A DNA stretch of 50,721 nt, from contig CAZXSA010000003.1 in the NCBI GenBank assembly GCA_964642815.1, positions 1-50,721 of the forward strand, given 5' to 3'. The translations under genes and the position numbers were made by a program. The notes beneath the pieces were generated by a model, which was given only the letters and a program-made list of their open reading frames with translations, did not search any database and had not been told where the DNA came from. The stretch comes from JAAYCU01 sp964642815 (GTDB lineage Bacteria; Planctomycetota; Phycisphaerae; UBA1845; PWPN01). Shown one piece after another: positions 7,068 through 16,249 of the stretch. Every line of letters starts with the position of its first letter. Position 1 is the first letter of the stretch.

Positions 7068-7722
7068 CGTGATAGCCCCGTCCCTCACAAAACCGCGTTC
7101 ATGCCGCGGCGAGCAGGGTTGATTGTCGCTCGGGGGCCGTCTGGCGCAATCCTAAGCCGCCTGAGACGCTGCCCCGGTGCGCTAACCATTGATTGAACTC
7201 TTGAATGATCGCCCAATCGCCGAAAAATGCCCCGAAACTGGTGCGAGAATCCTCGCGCCATGCCCGATGGGAATCAGTTCCCATTCGGCACGAGGATGGG
7301 AATCCCCATCCGGGAGGACCGAGATAGGAATCTCGGTCCAGCATGACCGGGTGGCCCACCATCGCGCAGCGATGGGGAGGGCGCGATGATCGATGGCGAG
7401 TTTACCCGCCCCACGTACACGATGATCGATGGCGGTTAAACGTGTGCTGGTTATGGGCGAGTTGTCCACCCGTCCCCGCTCGATGTTCATCGCTGTACAC
7501 CATCGATATGTAACCTGACCTGATGTCCGAAGCACCGCACTGTGCCGCGTCCCATAACGATCCCGGTTGCTTGCCAGCGTGCGAGCCGGGGCAGGGTTCC
7601 GCTCATGTCAACGCTCCGATTGGACGATCAAACCCTCGAGCTCGACATGCGGCGGAGCGGGCAAAGCCGTGTCCGCGTGAATGGGTATGGTTACGATTCA
7701 ATTCTCGACGAAGGAGTAACGG
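7068..7722. other. 655-base intergenic region with clustered hairpins
   Basis: I see no convincing gene. The stretch holds a run of at least five short palindromes (7241-7375) and a GATGATCGATGGCG direct repeat (about 7385 and 7422). The minus-strand frames here are open but have no recognisable protein and are shaped by the palindromes. Confidence 0.6.
7241..7375. repeat. cluster of five variable-stem hairpins
   Basis: Consecutive inverted repeats at 7241-7259, 7263-7288, 7293-7311, 7316-7339 and 7359-7375. The one at 7316-7339 has a perfect 10-bp stem. Three of them share the core GAT-NGGA-ATC while the flanking stem bases differ but stay complementary. Two more of the same design lie at 18732-18778. 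Confidence 0.75.
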
Positions 7723-8133
7723 ATGGCCCTTATCAACTGGTCCGCTAACCTGAGCGTGAATGTGCCAGAGATGGACAGACAGCATCAGAAACTGATCGGC
7801 ATGGTGAACGAACTGCACCAAGCGATGATCAATCGTCAGGGGAGGATGATTCTGGCGTCTCTGTTGACGAAGCTCGTGACCTACACGACCACGCACTTCA
7901 AGCAGGAAGAAGAGTTCATGCAATCCATTGGATTCACCGGCCTGGAGGAACACAGGGGGCTCCATCAGGCGTTGGCGAACAAGGCCGCGACGCTCAAGAA
8001 ACGCGTGGATAGCGGCGAGGCCTCGGTTACGATCGAAGTCATGTCCTTCCTCGAAGATTGGCTCAAGAATCACATCATGGGGTACGACCGGCAGTACGGG
8101 CAACACGCGGCCAAAGCCGCGGCCGCGAAGTGA
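7723..8133 (+). CDS. bacteriohemerythrin
   Basis: A 136-residue oxygen-binding di-iron protein. The ligand set is complete: H21, H58, E62, H77, H81, H117 and D122, with the standard WSANLSVNVPEMDRQHQ opening (residues 6-22) and HFKQEEEFM helix. The length matches stand-alone bacteriohemerythrins. The ATG at 7723 follows AAGGAG by about 6 bases. The C-terminal AAKAAAAK tail is low in complexity. Such proteins bind oxygen reversibly for sensing, storage or delivery; which applies here cannot be told. It stands alone, flanked by non-coding regions. Confidence 0.93.
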   Translation: MALINWSANLSVNVPEMDRQHQKLIGMVNELHQAMINRQGRMILASLLTKLVTYTTTHFKQEEEFMQSIGFTGLEEHRGLHQALANKAATLKKRVDSGEASVTIEVMSFLEDWLKNHIMGYDRQYGQHAAKAAAAK

Positions 8134-8396
8134 AGACAGCATATCCGGTGCCGACCCGCAGGCCCGGGAAGCCGGTAGGATGATTCGGAAAAGTTCAACG
8201 GGAACCGACCGACCCGTCAGCCGATTCCGGTTTCTCTTGCCAACCGGTGCTCAAAGACTCGGTATTTCGGCCACGATCTCGTAGGGGTTCAAAGGGAACG
8301 CTGTTGTTCGTGCGGGTATCAGCTATACGGCTTGCCCCCCCACCCCCGGGGCCACGCTGCCGCCCCTCGCGGAATCAAATTTCCTATCAGCATCAG

Positions 8397-9587
8397 TCAA
8401 CCTATCCTATCCAATCCTCGCTGGAGATCGGCGAGAATGTCCTCTGGATCCTCCAGACCGACGGAAAGGCGGACCAATTCGTCAATAATGCCCAGCCGAT
8501 AACGTTCCTCGCGGGTTTCGCGGTAATAGCTCATCAAGGCCGGGTGGGTAATCAGCGTCTCCGGTCCGCCGAGACTGGGGCCGAGCAGGCAGAGTTTGAG
8601 GCCGTTGATAAATGCCATCGTGTCGTCCAGATTTCCATTGATTTCAAAAGTGACCACCGCGCCGAAACCGCGCATCTGGCGGCGGGCAATCTCGTAATGC
8701 CGATGGCTGGGTAGCCCTGGATAATAGACCTTGCGAACCTTGGGATGCTGTTCAAGGAATTCGGCGACCCGCATGGCCGTGCGATTCAATCGGTCAACCC
8801 GCAGGCCGAAAGTCTTGAGCCCACGTATGAGCAGGTAGCAACTCATGGGGTCGATGACGCCACCGGTGGCCCTACGCCACTGGTAGATGGGATCGATCAG
8901 ACTGGATTTCCCGAAGACCGCTCCGCCGAGGATGTCGTTGTGGCCACCCAGATATTTGGTGGTGCTGTGGATGACGATATCCACGCCTTGCTCGAGCGGC
9001 CGCTGGTTGTAGGGCGTGGCGAAGGTGCTGTCGATAACGCCGAGCACCTTGTGCTTTCGGGCAAGACCGACAAACTGCTCGACGTCGGCGATATTCAGGT
9101 AAGGATTGGTCGGCGATTCAGTGAAGATCAGGACGGTGTTATCTCGAATGGCCTCGGCCATCGCCCGGTAATCGCCCATGGGGACAACCGAGGTCTGAAT
9201 GCCGAAACGAGGCAAAATGTTATTGACGATGTTGAGGGTTTGTTTGTAGGCGTCGTCGGTGATGACCAGGTGCTGACCATTGCTGCACAAAGCCATGAGG
9301 GTGGCCGACACTGCGCTCATTCCGCTGTCGAAAAGGATGCAGCGTTCGGCGTGCTCCAGGGCGGCCAGCTTGCGTTCGGCGGCCTCGCGGGTGGGGTTGC
9401 CGTAGCGGCCGTACTCGTAATGATCGGACTGGCCCAGACCAAAGGCCCGCACTTCATCCATGTCCTTGAAAACAAAGGTGCTGGTCAGGGCGATCGGCGT
9501 GGTGAGACTGCCCAGCCAGCGCCGCTCGCCGCAATGGACCGCGTCGGTATCGCACCGACCCGTCGGCTCATCGATAAACTCGCTCAT
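8397..9587 (-). CDS. Cys/Met-metabolism PLP-dependent enzyme (cystathionine gamma-synthase/lyase family)
   Basis: A 396-residue fold-type I PLP enzyme. Visible features are YGRYGNPTREAAERKLAALE, FDSGMSAVSATLMAL, ESPTNPYLNIADV, the VIDSTFATPYNQRPLEQGVDIV strand, and the PLP lysine in HSTTKYLGGHNDILGG. C-terminal LGGPETLITHPALMSY and SVGLEDPEDILADL complete the family pattern. It could be cystathionine gamma-synthase, beta/gamma-lyase or O-acetylhomoserine sulfhydrylase; sequence alone does not decide. The ATG at 9587 follows GGGAGA. It starts 16 bases after nadE and is probably the last gene of the pncA-nadE operon. Confidence 0.9.
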   Translation of the reverse strand: MSEFIDEPTGRCDTDAVHCGERRWLGSLTTPIALTSTFVFKDMDEVRAFGLGQSDHYEYGRYGNPTREAAERKLAALEHAERCILFDSGMSAVSATLMALCSNGQHLVITDDAYKQTLNIVNNILPRFGIQTSVVPMGDYRAMAEAIRDNTVLIFTESPTNPYLNIADVEQFVGLARKHKVLGVIDSTFATPYNQRPLEQGVDIVIHSTTKYLGGHNDILGGAVFGKSSLIDPIYQWRRATGGVIDPMSCYLLIRGLKTFGLRVDRLNRTAMRVAEFLEQHPKVRKVYYPGLPSHRHYEIARRQMRGFGAVVTFEINGNLDDTMAFINGLKLCLLGPSLGGPETLITHPALMSYYRETREERYRLGIIDELVRLSVGLEDPEDILADLQRGLDRIG

Positions 9588-9603
9588 CTCGATCTCCCGT
9601 CAC

Positions 9604-11250
9604 TCATTCATAACGAAACCGGGCCGCGATGGGCATGCGTCGCCCGACACCGAAGGCCCGGCTGGTAACTTTCAGACATAACGCGGCCTGCTTACGCTTG
9701 TATTCACTTACATCCACAAGGCGGATCACCTTGTGGACCGTCTCGGCATCAAAGCCGGCGGCAACAATCTCACCGGCACTTTTCTCCTCTGCAATATATT
9801 GCTCCAGGATTTGATCCAATATTTCGTAGGGTGGCAAGCTGTCCTGATCGGTCTGATCGGGACGCAGCTCGGCGGACGGCGGCTTGGTAATCGTGCCCGC
9901 CGGGATAATTTCCCGGCCGGCCCGCTCGTTGATATGGCAAGCCAGGCGATAAACCATGGTTTTGGGCACATCGCCGATAACCGCCAACCCGCCGCACATG
10001 TCGCCGTAAAGCGTGCAGTAACCGACGGCCAATTCGCTCTTGTTTCCGGTGGTCAAAAGCAACCAACCGAACTTGTTGGACAAGGCCATCAGCAAAACGC
10101 CGCGGATACGGGCCTGGATGTTCTCCTCGGTGATGTCGGGCGGGCGATCCGCGAAATTCGGCTTCAGGTATTCCTCGAAAGCGTCATGAATCGGACTGAT
10201 CGGGATGACTTTGTATTGGATACCCAGATTTCGAGCGAGGGCCTCGGCATCGGACAGGCTGTGCGCGCTGCTGTAACGTGAAGGCATGGCCACGCCGGTG
10301 ACGGCTTCGGGGCTGAGAGCGGCGGCGGCGAGCGCCGCGGTGACCGCGGAATCCACCCCGCCGGACAGGCCCAGGACCACCTTTTGAAAACCACATTTAT
10401 TCACATAATCCCGCGTGCCCAGTACCAGGGCGTCATGGATATGGGCGATATCCGCGCAATAGGGTTCGAGGCGTAGGGAGTCGGCTGCATCCAGATCGAT
10501 CAGAAGCATGTCCTCCTGAAACGCTTTGGCCTGGGCGATGACCTGCCCCTGTTCATTGAAGACGGCGGAAGCACCGTCGAAAACCAACTCGTCGTTGCCG
10601 CCGACCTGATTGACAAACAAGATAGGCCGTCGGTGCCGGCGAGCCTGGTTCCCAAACAGACGGATGCGAAAATCGTGTTTCCCATAGCCGAAAGGCGAAG
10701 CGCTGACATTGATAATCATGGCGGCCCCGGCGGCGGCAAGCTGGCCGACGGGATCCTGATGGTACAACCGCCGACCGATGAGCTGCTCGTCGTTCCAGAG
10801 ATCCTCACAAATACTGACGCCAAGGGGCTGGCCTTCATGTTCGATCAGGGTCACTTGCGGACCGGGCTCGAAATAGCGTTCCTCGTCGAAGACATCGTAG
10901 GTGGGCAGGAGCGACTTGTGACGGACCTGCCGCACGCAACCGCCGGCACAATAGGCGACGGCGTTACGCAGGCTTCTGCCCTGTGGCTCGTGATTTTCCT
11001 CGACAAAACCAACCAGAGCGGCGATTCCGCGGCAGGATTCGGCGATTCGCTGAACAGCTTTTACGTTGGCTCGAACAAATTCCGGCTTGAGGAGCAGATC
11101 GCGGGGTGGATAGCCCACGACGGCCAATTCGGAAAAAACCGCAAGAGAGGCTCCGGCGGCGGCGGCCTGCCCGATTGCGGCAACGATTTTCTCGGTGTTA
11201 CCCTGAACGTCGCCGACTACGAAATTCAATTGGATCAAGGCGATTTTCAC
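9604..11250 (-). CDS. nadE: glutamine-dependent NAD+ synthetase
   Basis: A 548-residue two-domain enzyme that amidates nicotinate adenine dinucleotide to NAD+. Residues 1-255 are a nitrilase-type glutaminase with E41 (FSELAVVGYPPRDLL), K (HKSLLPTYDVFDE) and C (GVSICEDLW) as catalytic triad. Residues about 280-548 are the ATP-pyrophosphatase synthetase with the SGGVDSA loop, MPSRYSS and LLTTGNKSE...GYCTLYGDM. The GTG at 11250 is chosen because it opens the conserved VKIALIQLN strand and overlaps the pncA stop as GTGA. Glutamine-derived ammonia is passed between domains in this family. Confidence 0.95.
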   Translation of the reverse strand: MKIALIQLNFVVGDVQGNTEKIVAAIGQAAAAGASLAVFSELAVVGYPPRDLLLKPEFVRANVKAVQRIAESCRGIAALVGFVEENHEPQGRSLRNAVAYCAGGCVRQVRHKSLLPTYDVFDEERYFEPGPQVTLIEHEGQPLGVSICEDLWNDEQLIGRRLYHQDPVGQLAAAGAAMIINVSASPFGYGKHDFRIRLFGNQARRHRRPILFVNQVGGNDELVFDGASAVFNEQGQVIAQAKAFQEDMLLIDLDAADSLRLEPYCADIAHIHDALVLGTRDYVNKCGFQKVVLGLSGGVDSAVTAALAAAALSPEAVTGVAMPSRYSSAHSLSDAEALARNLGIQYKVIPISPIHDAFEEYLKPNFADRPPDITEENIQARIRGVLLMALSNKFGWLLLTTGNKSELAVGYCTLYGDMCGGLAVIGDVPKTMVYRLACHINERAGREIIPAGTITKPPSAELRPDQTDQDSLPPYEILDQILEQYIAEEKSAGEIVAAGFDAETVHKVIRLVDVSEYKRKQAALCLKVTSRAFGVGRRMPIAARFRYE

Positions 11251-11861
11251 GTTTGCCCCCCCGTCACCTCGGCGGTAGTTGACCAATGCACGCCGAGATC
11301 GGTCAGTTCGCGGCAGGCCTCGGCTCCGGAACGTGGATCGACCGGCCGAATAGCATCGCGCACCAGACAAACACGCCGGCCGCGTTTCAATAAACCCCTG
11401 GCCGCCAGCAGCACACAATAATCGGTGGCCACGCCGAAAACAACGTATTCGCCGACATCCAAATGGTCCACCAGGGCGGCGAAGGACGGATTGTCAAAGG
11501 CATCCAGCGTTTCCTTGGGAAAGATAAGCTGTTGATATTCATCCAACCAACGGATCAACGATTCAAGCGGAATCTCTTCGGTCGAAACGAATCGATGGCG
11601 AGGTAGCAGCGTGCAGGGAATCTTTTTCTGCCCCGGACTGTTCCGCAGACAATGCGGCGGGAACCGCTCGAATTCGGGATCATTCGGAGGATGGTCGTCG
11701 GTCGAACTGAGCACGGGTATTTGCTTAGCGCCCGCAAAGGTAAATAATTGTTTCAGGGCAGGGATGGTCTGCTCCGCGCCGGCAACATAGAGCCGTCCGG
11801 CGGGGTCCATGAAGTCGAACTGGGTGTCCACGTCCACGAATATACGGTCACATTGGGGCAT
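11247..11861 (-). CDS. pncA: nicotinamidase/isochorismatase-family hydrolase
   Basis: A 204-residue hydrolase that deamidates nicotinamide to nicotinate. The triad is visible as D in VDVDTQFDFMDPAGRL, K in FPKETLDAFDNP, and C in VATDYCVLLAARGL. The metal-binding D-x-H is in STDDHPPND. It overlaps nadE by four bases, so nicotinamide salvage and the last NAD step are translationally coupled; this context favours nicotinamidase over isochorismatase. No pncB or nadD lies in the window to bridge the two steps. Confidence 0.88.
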   Translation of the reverse strand: MPQCDRIFVDVDTQFDFMDPAGRLYVAGAEQTIPALKQLFTFAGAKQIPVLSSTDDHPPNDPEFERFPPHCLRNSPGQKKIPCTLLPRHRFVSTEEIPLESLIRWLDEYQQLIFPKETLDAFDNPSFAALVDHLDVGEYVVFGVATDYCVLLAARGLLKRGRRVCLVRDAIRPVDPRSGAEACRELTDLGVHWSTTAEVTGGQT

Positions 11862-11969
11862 TGCATTTCCTCGGGGGAAACATTCTAATCACCTTTGACC
11901 GTCAGGGCTACTGTAAGAATATATACTGAAAATCGTGTCTGCCAGCCTGACGCGTAAGCGAGGTTGTCT

Positions 11970-12857
11970 ATGCGTGTCGGTTTCTTGAGCAAATTTGATC
12001 CGGAACGTATCGGTTTCATGAAGCAGCATGGCTTCGGCAGCGTGGAATTGCTGGCGGGGCCGGACGATACTTTCGTGCCAGGACATGACGGCTGGCAGGA
12101 ACAGGCCGAGCGGGTGAAAAACGCTTATGCCCGTGAGGATATCCGTATCAGTTGCATCGGCGGGTTCTACGTCAATCACATGGACGCCGATCCCCGGATC
12201 GCCCGCAAACATGCCGAGTACGTGCGCAACGTCATCACCCTGGCCCGTTTCATGGATGTGCCCGTCGTGGCCGGTTTCGCCGGACGGGTACTCAACGAGG
12301 ACCTCGAGCAGTCGGTTAAACCGTTCCAAGCCATCTGGAGCGAGCATGCCCGCTTCGCGGAAGACCACGGTATTCGTATTGCCTTCGAGCATTGCCCCAT
12401 GGGCCGTTTCCACGGCCCGTTCGGCGGGATCAACTGCATCTGCACGCCGTTGATGTGGGAACGCTGCTTCGAGGCCGTCCCCTCCGCCGCCTTGGGGCTG
12501 GAGTGGGATCCCTCGCACCTGGTGGGTCAATTCATCGACCCGATTATGAATATCCGTCATTGGGGTCAAAGAGTTTACCATGTCCACGCCAAGGATGCTC
12601 ATGTTTACCGACATGTCCTGGAACAGTACGGCATCTATCATTGGGGGGCGATCGAGCATTGTTTCCCCGGGCTGGGTGATTGCGATTGGGGTCTTTTGAT
12701 AAAGGAACTGCGTCGGATGGGTTATCATGGCGATCTGAACATCGAGGGCTGGCACGACACGGTTTTTAACAGCCACCACGATGATCGACCCAGGCTGGAA
12801 GACACCGGCCTGTTAATCGCTCTCCGGCATCTCACCCCTTTTGTTGACGGTGTTTGA
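11970..12857 (+). CDS. sugar phosphate isomerase/epimerase-like TIM-barrel protein
   Basis: A 295-residue AP-endonuclease-2-type TIM barrel. Metal-site segments typical of xylose-isomerase-like enzymes are present: IAFEHCPMGRF (strand with E and H), LGLEWDPSHLVGQF (D-x-S-H), YHVHAKDAHVY (H-x-H-x-K-D) and LNIEGWHD (E). The ATG at 11970 follows AGCGAGG by 6 bases; an in-frame TTG six bases upstream is less likely. It lies upstream of xylA on the same strand, but xylA has its own promoter. Substrate unknown; a sugar or polyol isomerase or epimerase is likely from the fold. Confidence 0.85.
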   Translation: MRVGFLSKFDPERIGFMKQHGFGSVELLAGPDDTFVPGHDGWQEQAERVKNAYAREDIRISCIGGFYVNHMDADPRIARKHAEYVRNVITLARFMDVPVVAGFAGRVLNEDLEQSVKPFQAIWSEHARFAEDHGIRIAFEHCPMGRFHGPFGGINCICTPLMWERCFEAVPSAALGLEWDPSHLVGQFIDPIMNIRHWGQRVYHVHAKDAHVYRHVLEQYGIYHWGAIEHCFPGLGDCDWGLLIKELRRMGYHGDLNIEGWHDTVFNSHHDDRPRLEDTGLLIALRHLTPFVDGV

Positions 12858-12960
12858 AAATCTTATGCGACATCCGGGGGTGGCGGTTGCGTGAGCAGCC
12901 CATCCGAAAATAACCTTTGTGCCGTACCCCCAGATCGCGGCTTCATCCTGACCGGGAGAT

Positions 12961-12989
12961 TTGAGCACTTTCCTTTTGGCGGCTATAAT
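12961..12989 (+). promoter_or_regulatory. sigma70-like promoter for xylA
   Basis: TTGAGC (12961-12966), a 17-base spacer and a perfect TATAAT (12984-12989) give a leader of about 45 bases before the xylA ATG at 13042. Confidence 0.65.
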
Positions 12990-13041
12990 TTCCCCCCGTG
13001 TAGGATATTGTTGACAATTTACAGCATAGGAGTCATTCGAT

Positions 13042-14355
13042 ATGCCACAGTATTTTCCGGAAGTGAAGACGATCAAATTTGAGGGCCCACGCTCTCGAAA
13101 TCCTTTAGCCTTTAAGCACTACAACCCCGACGAAAAGGTGCTGGGCAAGAAAATGCGCGATCACTTGCGATTCTCGGTCTGCTATTGGCATAGTTTCAAG
13201 GGCCTGGGGGCGGACCCGTTTGGTCCTGGGACAATCATCCGTCGCTACAATCAATCGGATGATCCGATGAAAGCGGCGGAGGAGACGATGCTGGCGGCCT
13301 TCGAATTCTTTACCAAACTCGGTGTCGAATTCTGGTGCTTTCATGATCGGGATATCGCCCCGGAAGCAAGCAAGTTGGCGGAGACCAACCGGCGACTGGA
13401 CCAGATCGTCGGCCTGGCCAAAAAGTTGCAGAATGATACCGGTGTTAAACTGCTTTGGGGGACGAGCAATCTCTTTTCGCACCGGCGGTTCATGGCCGGG
13501 GCCGGAACCAACCCGTCTCCGGCGGTTTTCGCCTATGCGGGCAGCCAGGTCAAAAAGGCCATGGAGGTCACCAAGTACCTCGGCGGCGCGGGGTATGTCT
13601 TCTGGGGCGGCCGCGAGGGCTATGATACATTATTGAATACGGACATGGGACGCGAGTTGGATCATCTGGCCTGCCTGCTGCACATGGCGGTTGATTATAA
13701 GAAAAAGATCCGATTTGGCGGGCAGTTTTACATCGAACCCAAACCCAAAGAGCCGACCAAGCACCAGTACGACTTTGACGCGGCCAGTTGCCATGCTTTT
13801 TTGCAGAAGTACGATCTCGTACCGCATTTCAAGATGAATATCGAGGCCAACCATGCCACCCTGGCCGGCCATACCTTTTTGCACGAACTGGAGTATGCGG
13901 CGGCCAATGGTATTCTCGGCTCGGTGGATGCCAACCGGGGTGACTTGTTACTTGGATGGGATACCGACCAGTTCCCCACCGACCTGTATGACACAACGTT
14001 GGGGATGTACATCATCCTTCGAGCCGGCGGCTTCAAAACCGGTGGCCTGAACTTCGATGCCAAGGTGCGGCGGCAATCCATCGATCCGGTCGATCTGTTC
14101 CACGCCCATATCGGCGGAATGGATGCTTTCGCCCGGGGGCTTAAGGCGGCCGCCAGAATGCTAAAGGACAAACCTTTGGAGAGATTCATTCGGGACCGCT
14201 ACAAGGGCTGGAACACGCCTTTTGGCAAGAAGATCGAAAAAGGTCGGGCCACGTTCGAGCAGATGGAAGCTTTTACCCTGAAAAACGGCGAACCACGGAT
14301 TCAAAGTGGCCGCCAGGAAATGCTTGAGAATATATTAAACGAGTACATCGTTTGA
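13042..14355 (+). CDS. xylA: xylose isomerase
   Basis: A 437-residue class II xylose isomerase, interconverting D-xylose and D-xylulose. Visible signatures are the catalytic histidine in EFWCFHDRDIAPE, YVFWGGREGYDTLLNTD, the metal and lysine segment FYIEPKPKEPTKHQYDFD, KMNIEANHATLAGHTFLHEL and GDLLLGWDTDQFP. The length matches the long class II enzymes. The ATG follows TAGGAG. A strong-looking promoter at 12961-12989 suggests it is transcribed alone. No xylulokinase or pentose transporter lies nearby, so its pathway partners are elsewhere. Confidence 0.97.
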   Translation: MPQYFPEVKTIKFEGPRSRNPLAFKHYNPDEKVLGKKMRDHLRFSVCYWHSFKGLGADPFGPGTIIRRYNQSDDPMKAAEETMLAAFEFFTKLGVEFWCFHDRDIAPEASKLAETNRRLDQIVGLAKKLQNDTGVKLLWGTSNLFSHRRFMAGAGTNPSPAVFAYAGSQVKKAMEVTKYLGGAGYVFWGGREGYDTLLNTDMGRELDHLACLLHMAVDYKKKIRFGGQFYIEPKPKEPTKHQYDFDAASCHAFLQKYDLVPHFKMNIEANHATLAGHTFLHELEYAAANGILGSVDANRGDLLLGWDTDQFPTDLYDTTLGMYIILRAGGFKTGGLNFDAKVRRQSIDPVDLFHAHIGGMDAFARGLKAAARMLKDKPLERFIRDRYKGWNTPFGKKIEKGRATFEQMEAFTLKNGEPRIQSGRQEMLENILNEYIV

Positions 14356-14657
14356 GCCAGCCATAGAAGAGAACTCTGGGCCAACAAACCGGCCTAAGTG
14401 GTATGGCGACAATTGATTGGAAGGCTATTCAAGGCACGGATTGCGTGGGCGAACACGATCCGTGTCTTGAATATGCAATATTACAATTGGCGCTTAACGA
14501 AGCGGGCTTTCTCAAAAAAATAGTCAAAAAAACCTGATTTCGATGAAACCTTGCTTGACCTCATGCGTCTTACATGAGAGAGTAAGTATAACATATTGGT
14601 CGTTGTTGTCGGACGACACATTTACTAACGTTCTGTTGGTTGAACTGGGGTTCCTGA
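14356..14657. other. non-coding gap after xylA
   Basis: No gene or clear terminator is seen. A short inverted repeat CTCATG/CATGAG lies at 14560-14578, and a TTGACC (14555) and TATAAC (14587) are too far apart for a standard promoter. Confidence 0.5.
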
Positions 14658-15284
14658 ATGGAAGATTTTTTTAATAACCTGCCCATGATCCGCGCCATGT
14701 TCCCATCGTTGGGTGACGATGCGATCACGGCCATCAACCGTTTTGGGCAGGTGGTGATCATTCTGGTGGGAATTCAGGTTTTATACAGAACCTCGCTGGG
14801 TAACGAAATACGGAGACGACTTGCCTGGCTCTTCGATTTTCACGGATACATCAGGCAATCGATCGGCAATATATCTCCCAAGGCGGACAAGCTTTTTTTT
14901 GATTGCGAACTGCCTTTATGCATATTTTTTACTATTATCCTGGTTTATTTATTGATTTTCGTGACCCACGAGGGCCCCTTCGCCTATCTGCTTTATCCCT
15001 TTAAGCACATCTGGTATGCCATCCGGGTATGGGCCCAGATCGATTTGCAGGCAACCCTGATCATCAAGACCATCTTGAAATGCATTGGCTTATGCGTCTG
15101 GGCGGTCGTTTCCTTTATGTGCATTTACGGATTCTTCCTGGGTATCCCGATCCAGGCGATCACAAAAACCGCTCATTTTATCGCCACGCGCTATTCCGTG
15201 ATGGTCTATCAGCTCGTGGTAGCCATGGAAACCATTACCGGTGGGGCTATTCTGATATTCACCACCAGTCCACTCAAGAAATAA
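14658..15284 (+). CDS. hypothetical membrane protein
   Basis: A 208-residue protein that I do not recognise. It has hydrophobic stretches at about residues 28-45, 88-108 and 138-165, and a weaker one near 185-205, suggesting three or four membrane segments. A basic linker (EIRRRLAWLFDFHGYIRQS) lies between the first two. The start ATG follows a CTGGGG-like site. The base composition is AT-richer than the flanking genes. It precedes the DUF1858-like gene by 158 bases on the same strand and may or may not be cotranscribed. Confidence 0.65.
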   Translation: MEDFFNNLPMIRAMFPSLGDDAITAINRFGQVVIILVGIQVLYRTSLGNEIRRRLAWLFDFHGYIRQSIGNISPKADKLFFDCELPLCIFFTIILVYLLIFVTHEGPFAYLLYPFKHIWYAIRVWAQIDLQATLIIKTILKCIGLCVWAVVSFMCIYGFFLGIPIQAITKTAHFIATRYSVMVYQLVVAMETITGGAILIFTTSPLKK

Positions 15285-15442
15285 TCAGCCATGATTTGCC
15301 GTTGCCCCAATACCTTCCCACCCAATAAATGAGCCGCGAACGCACAGCCTGTTCGCCAACCCGACCGTGTGCGTTCGAAACCCATGCGGCAAAAAAATAA
15401 TCATCATCCCCCCCTACCCAACAAACGAAGGGGAGACTATAA

Positions 15443-15697
15443 ATGGTCATGTTATCTATTGATGGAACCACCACCGTTAGGGATATGCTCTGGGCTTGTC
15501 CAGAAACATTTGCTGTTTTACTTTCACGTGGGATGTGCGGCGATTGTCAAAAAAACCCTCCACCGGTAAGCCTTGAGCATTTTGCCCGCAAGCATTGCGA
15601 GGGCAATCTTGAAGACCTCTTGCAGGATCTTCGCCAAGTCATTCGTAAAAACGATCCCCCGGTCAAGATGGCGGAACCGGATGGGGCTCTACCATAG
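15443..15697 (+). CDS. DUF1858-like small redox-type protein
   Basis: An 84-residue protein with the DUF1858 pattern: TTTVRDMLWACPETFAVLL, then a cysteine pair MCGDC, then SLEHFARKHC and EDLLQDLRQVI. These small domains occur alone or fused to hybrid-cluster or disulfide-handling proteins, and the paired cysteines are their likely active or metal site. The spacing CGDC is tighter than the CxxC-like arrangement common in the family. The ATG follows GGGGAG by about 8 bases. Its function is unknown. Confidence 0.7.
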   Translation: MVMLSIDGTTTVRDMLWACPETFAVLLSRGMCGDCQKNPPPVSLEHFARKHCEGNLEDLLQDLRQVIRKNDPPVKMAEPDGALP

Positions 15698-16051
15698 AAG
15701 ACCTCGATCGTAAATGTAGAATGGGTAGACAGCATGTAGAAACGCGGCGTTACCCAGATTAACATTTCTCGCGATTTTTATATTTTTTGTTTTGAAGAGA
15801 AATTATCGCGATTTTTCGATGGTTTTATCCAAGGACCGACTTGACAATTTAGCCTTTATAGTGAAAGAATAAAGGATGAGGACATATCCAAGGCGGTTAT
15901 CGATGTTTTATATGTAATGGCAAAAGTTAAGGGTGTTTTCCCGCATTTTGAATTGAGATCGAATCCGCGCAAAGGGGGATGTGCGGCTGGATGATATGAA
16001 TTAAACCGCACCGTTCATCCATACAGGGCCGAGAGCCCAGGAGGCGATCTC
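15698..16051. other. AT-rich intergenic gap with a direct repeat
   Basis: The sequence CGCGATTTTT occurs twice (near 15770 and 15808) about 38 bases apart, separated by a T-rich tract. A TTGACA at 15841 has no good partner. No gene is seen. This is one of the most AT-rich stretches of the window. Confidence 0.5.
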
Positions 16052-16249
16052 ATGAGAAGAATGAAAAACGATGTTTTCTTTGTCGCCCCGGAACAAGCTT
16101 ACATGAACGGGAAGCCACTTTTGACGGCCACCGAAGTGATCGATGGAATCAAGTGCGTCATTACCCTGGAAAAAGATCGCGAAGGGGTCTACCACGAGGT
16201 CAAACTTGTTCCGGCGGCAACCGCGGTACCCGTCAGCATCATGTCGTAA
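16052..16249 (+). CDS. small hypothetical protein
   Basis: A 65-residue protein of unknown function. It is accepted because AGGAGG (16039-16044) lies 7 bases before the ATG and the composition is protein-like: MKNDVFFVAPEQAYMNGK, then ATEVIDGIKCVITLEKDREG, alternating strands with a possible short helix. No signal peptide or membrane segment is present. It stands alone between two non-coding gaps. Confidence 0.55.
   Translation: MRRMKNDVFFVAPEQAYMNGKPLLTATEVIDGIKCVITLEKDREGVYHEVKLVPAATAVPVSIMS

Noticed and set aside
7099..7535. Minus-strand open frames in the hairpin-rich gap
   Set aside because: They are shaped by palindromes, lack ribosome binding sites and match no family I know.
9588..9603. 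SAM or cobalamin riboswitch before the Cys/Met PLP enzyme
   Set aside because: Only 16 bases separate it from nadE, too little for a riboswitch, so it shares the upstream transcript.
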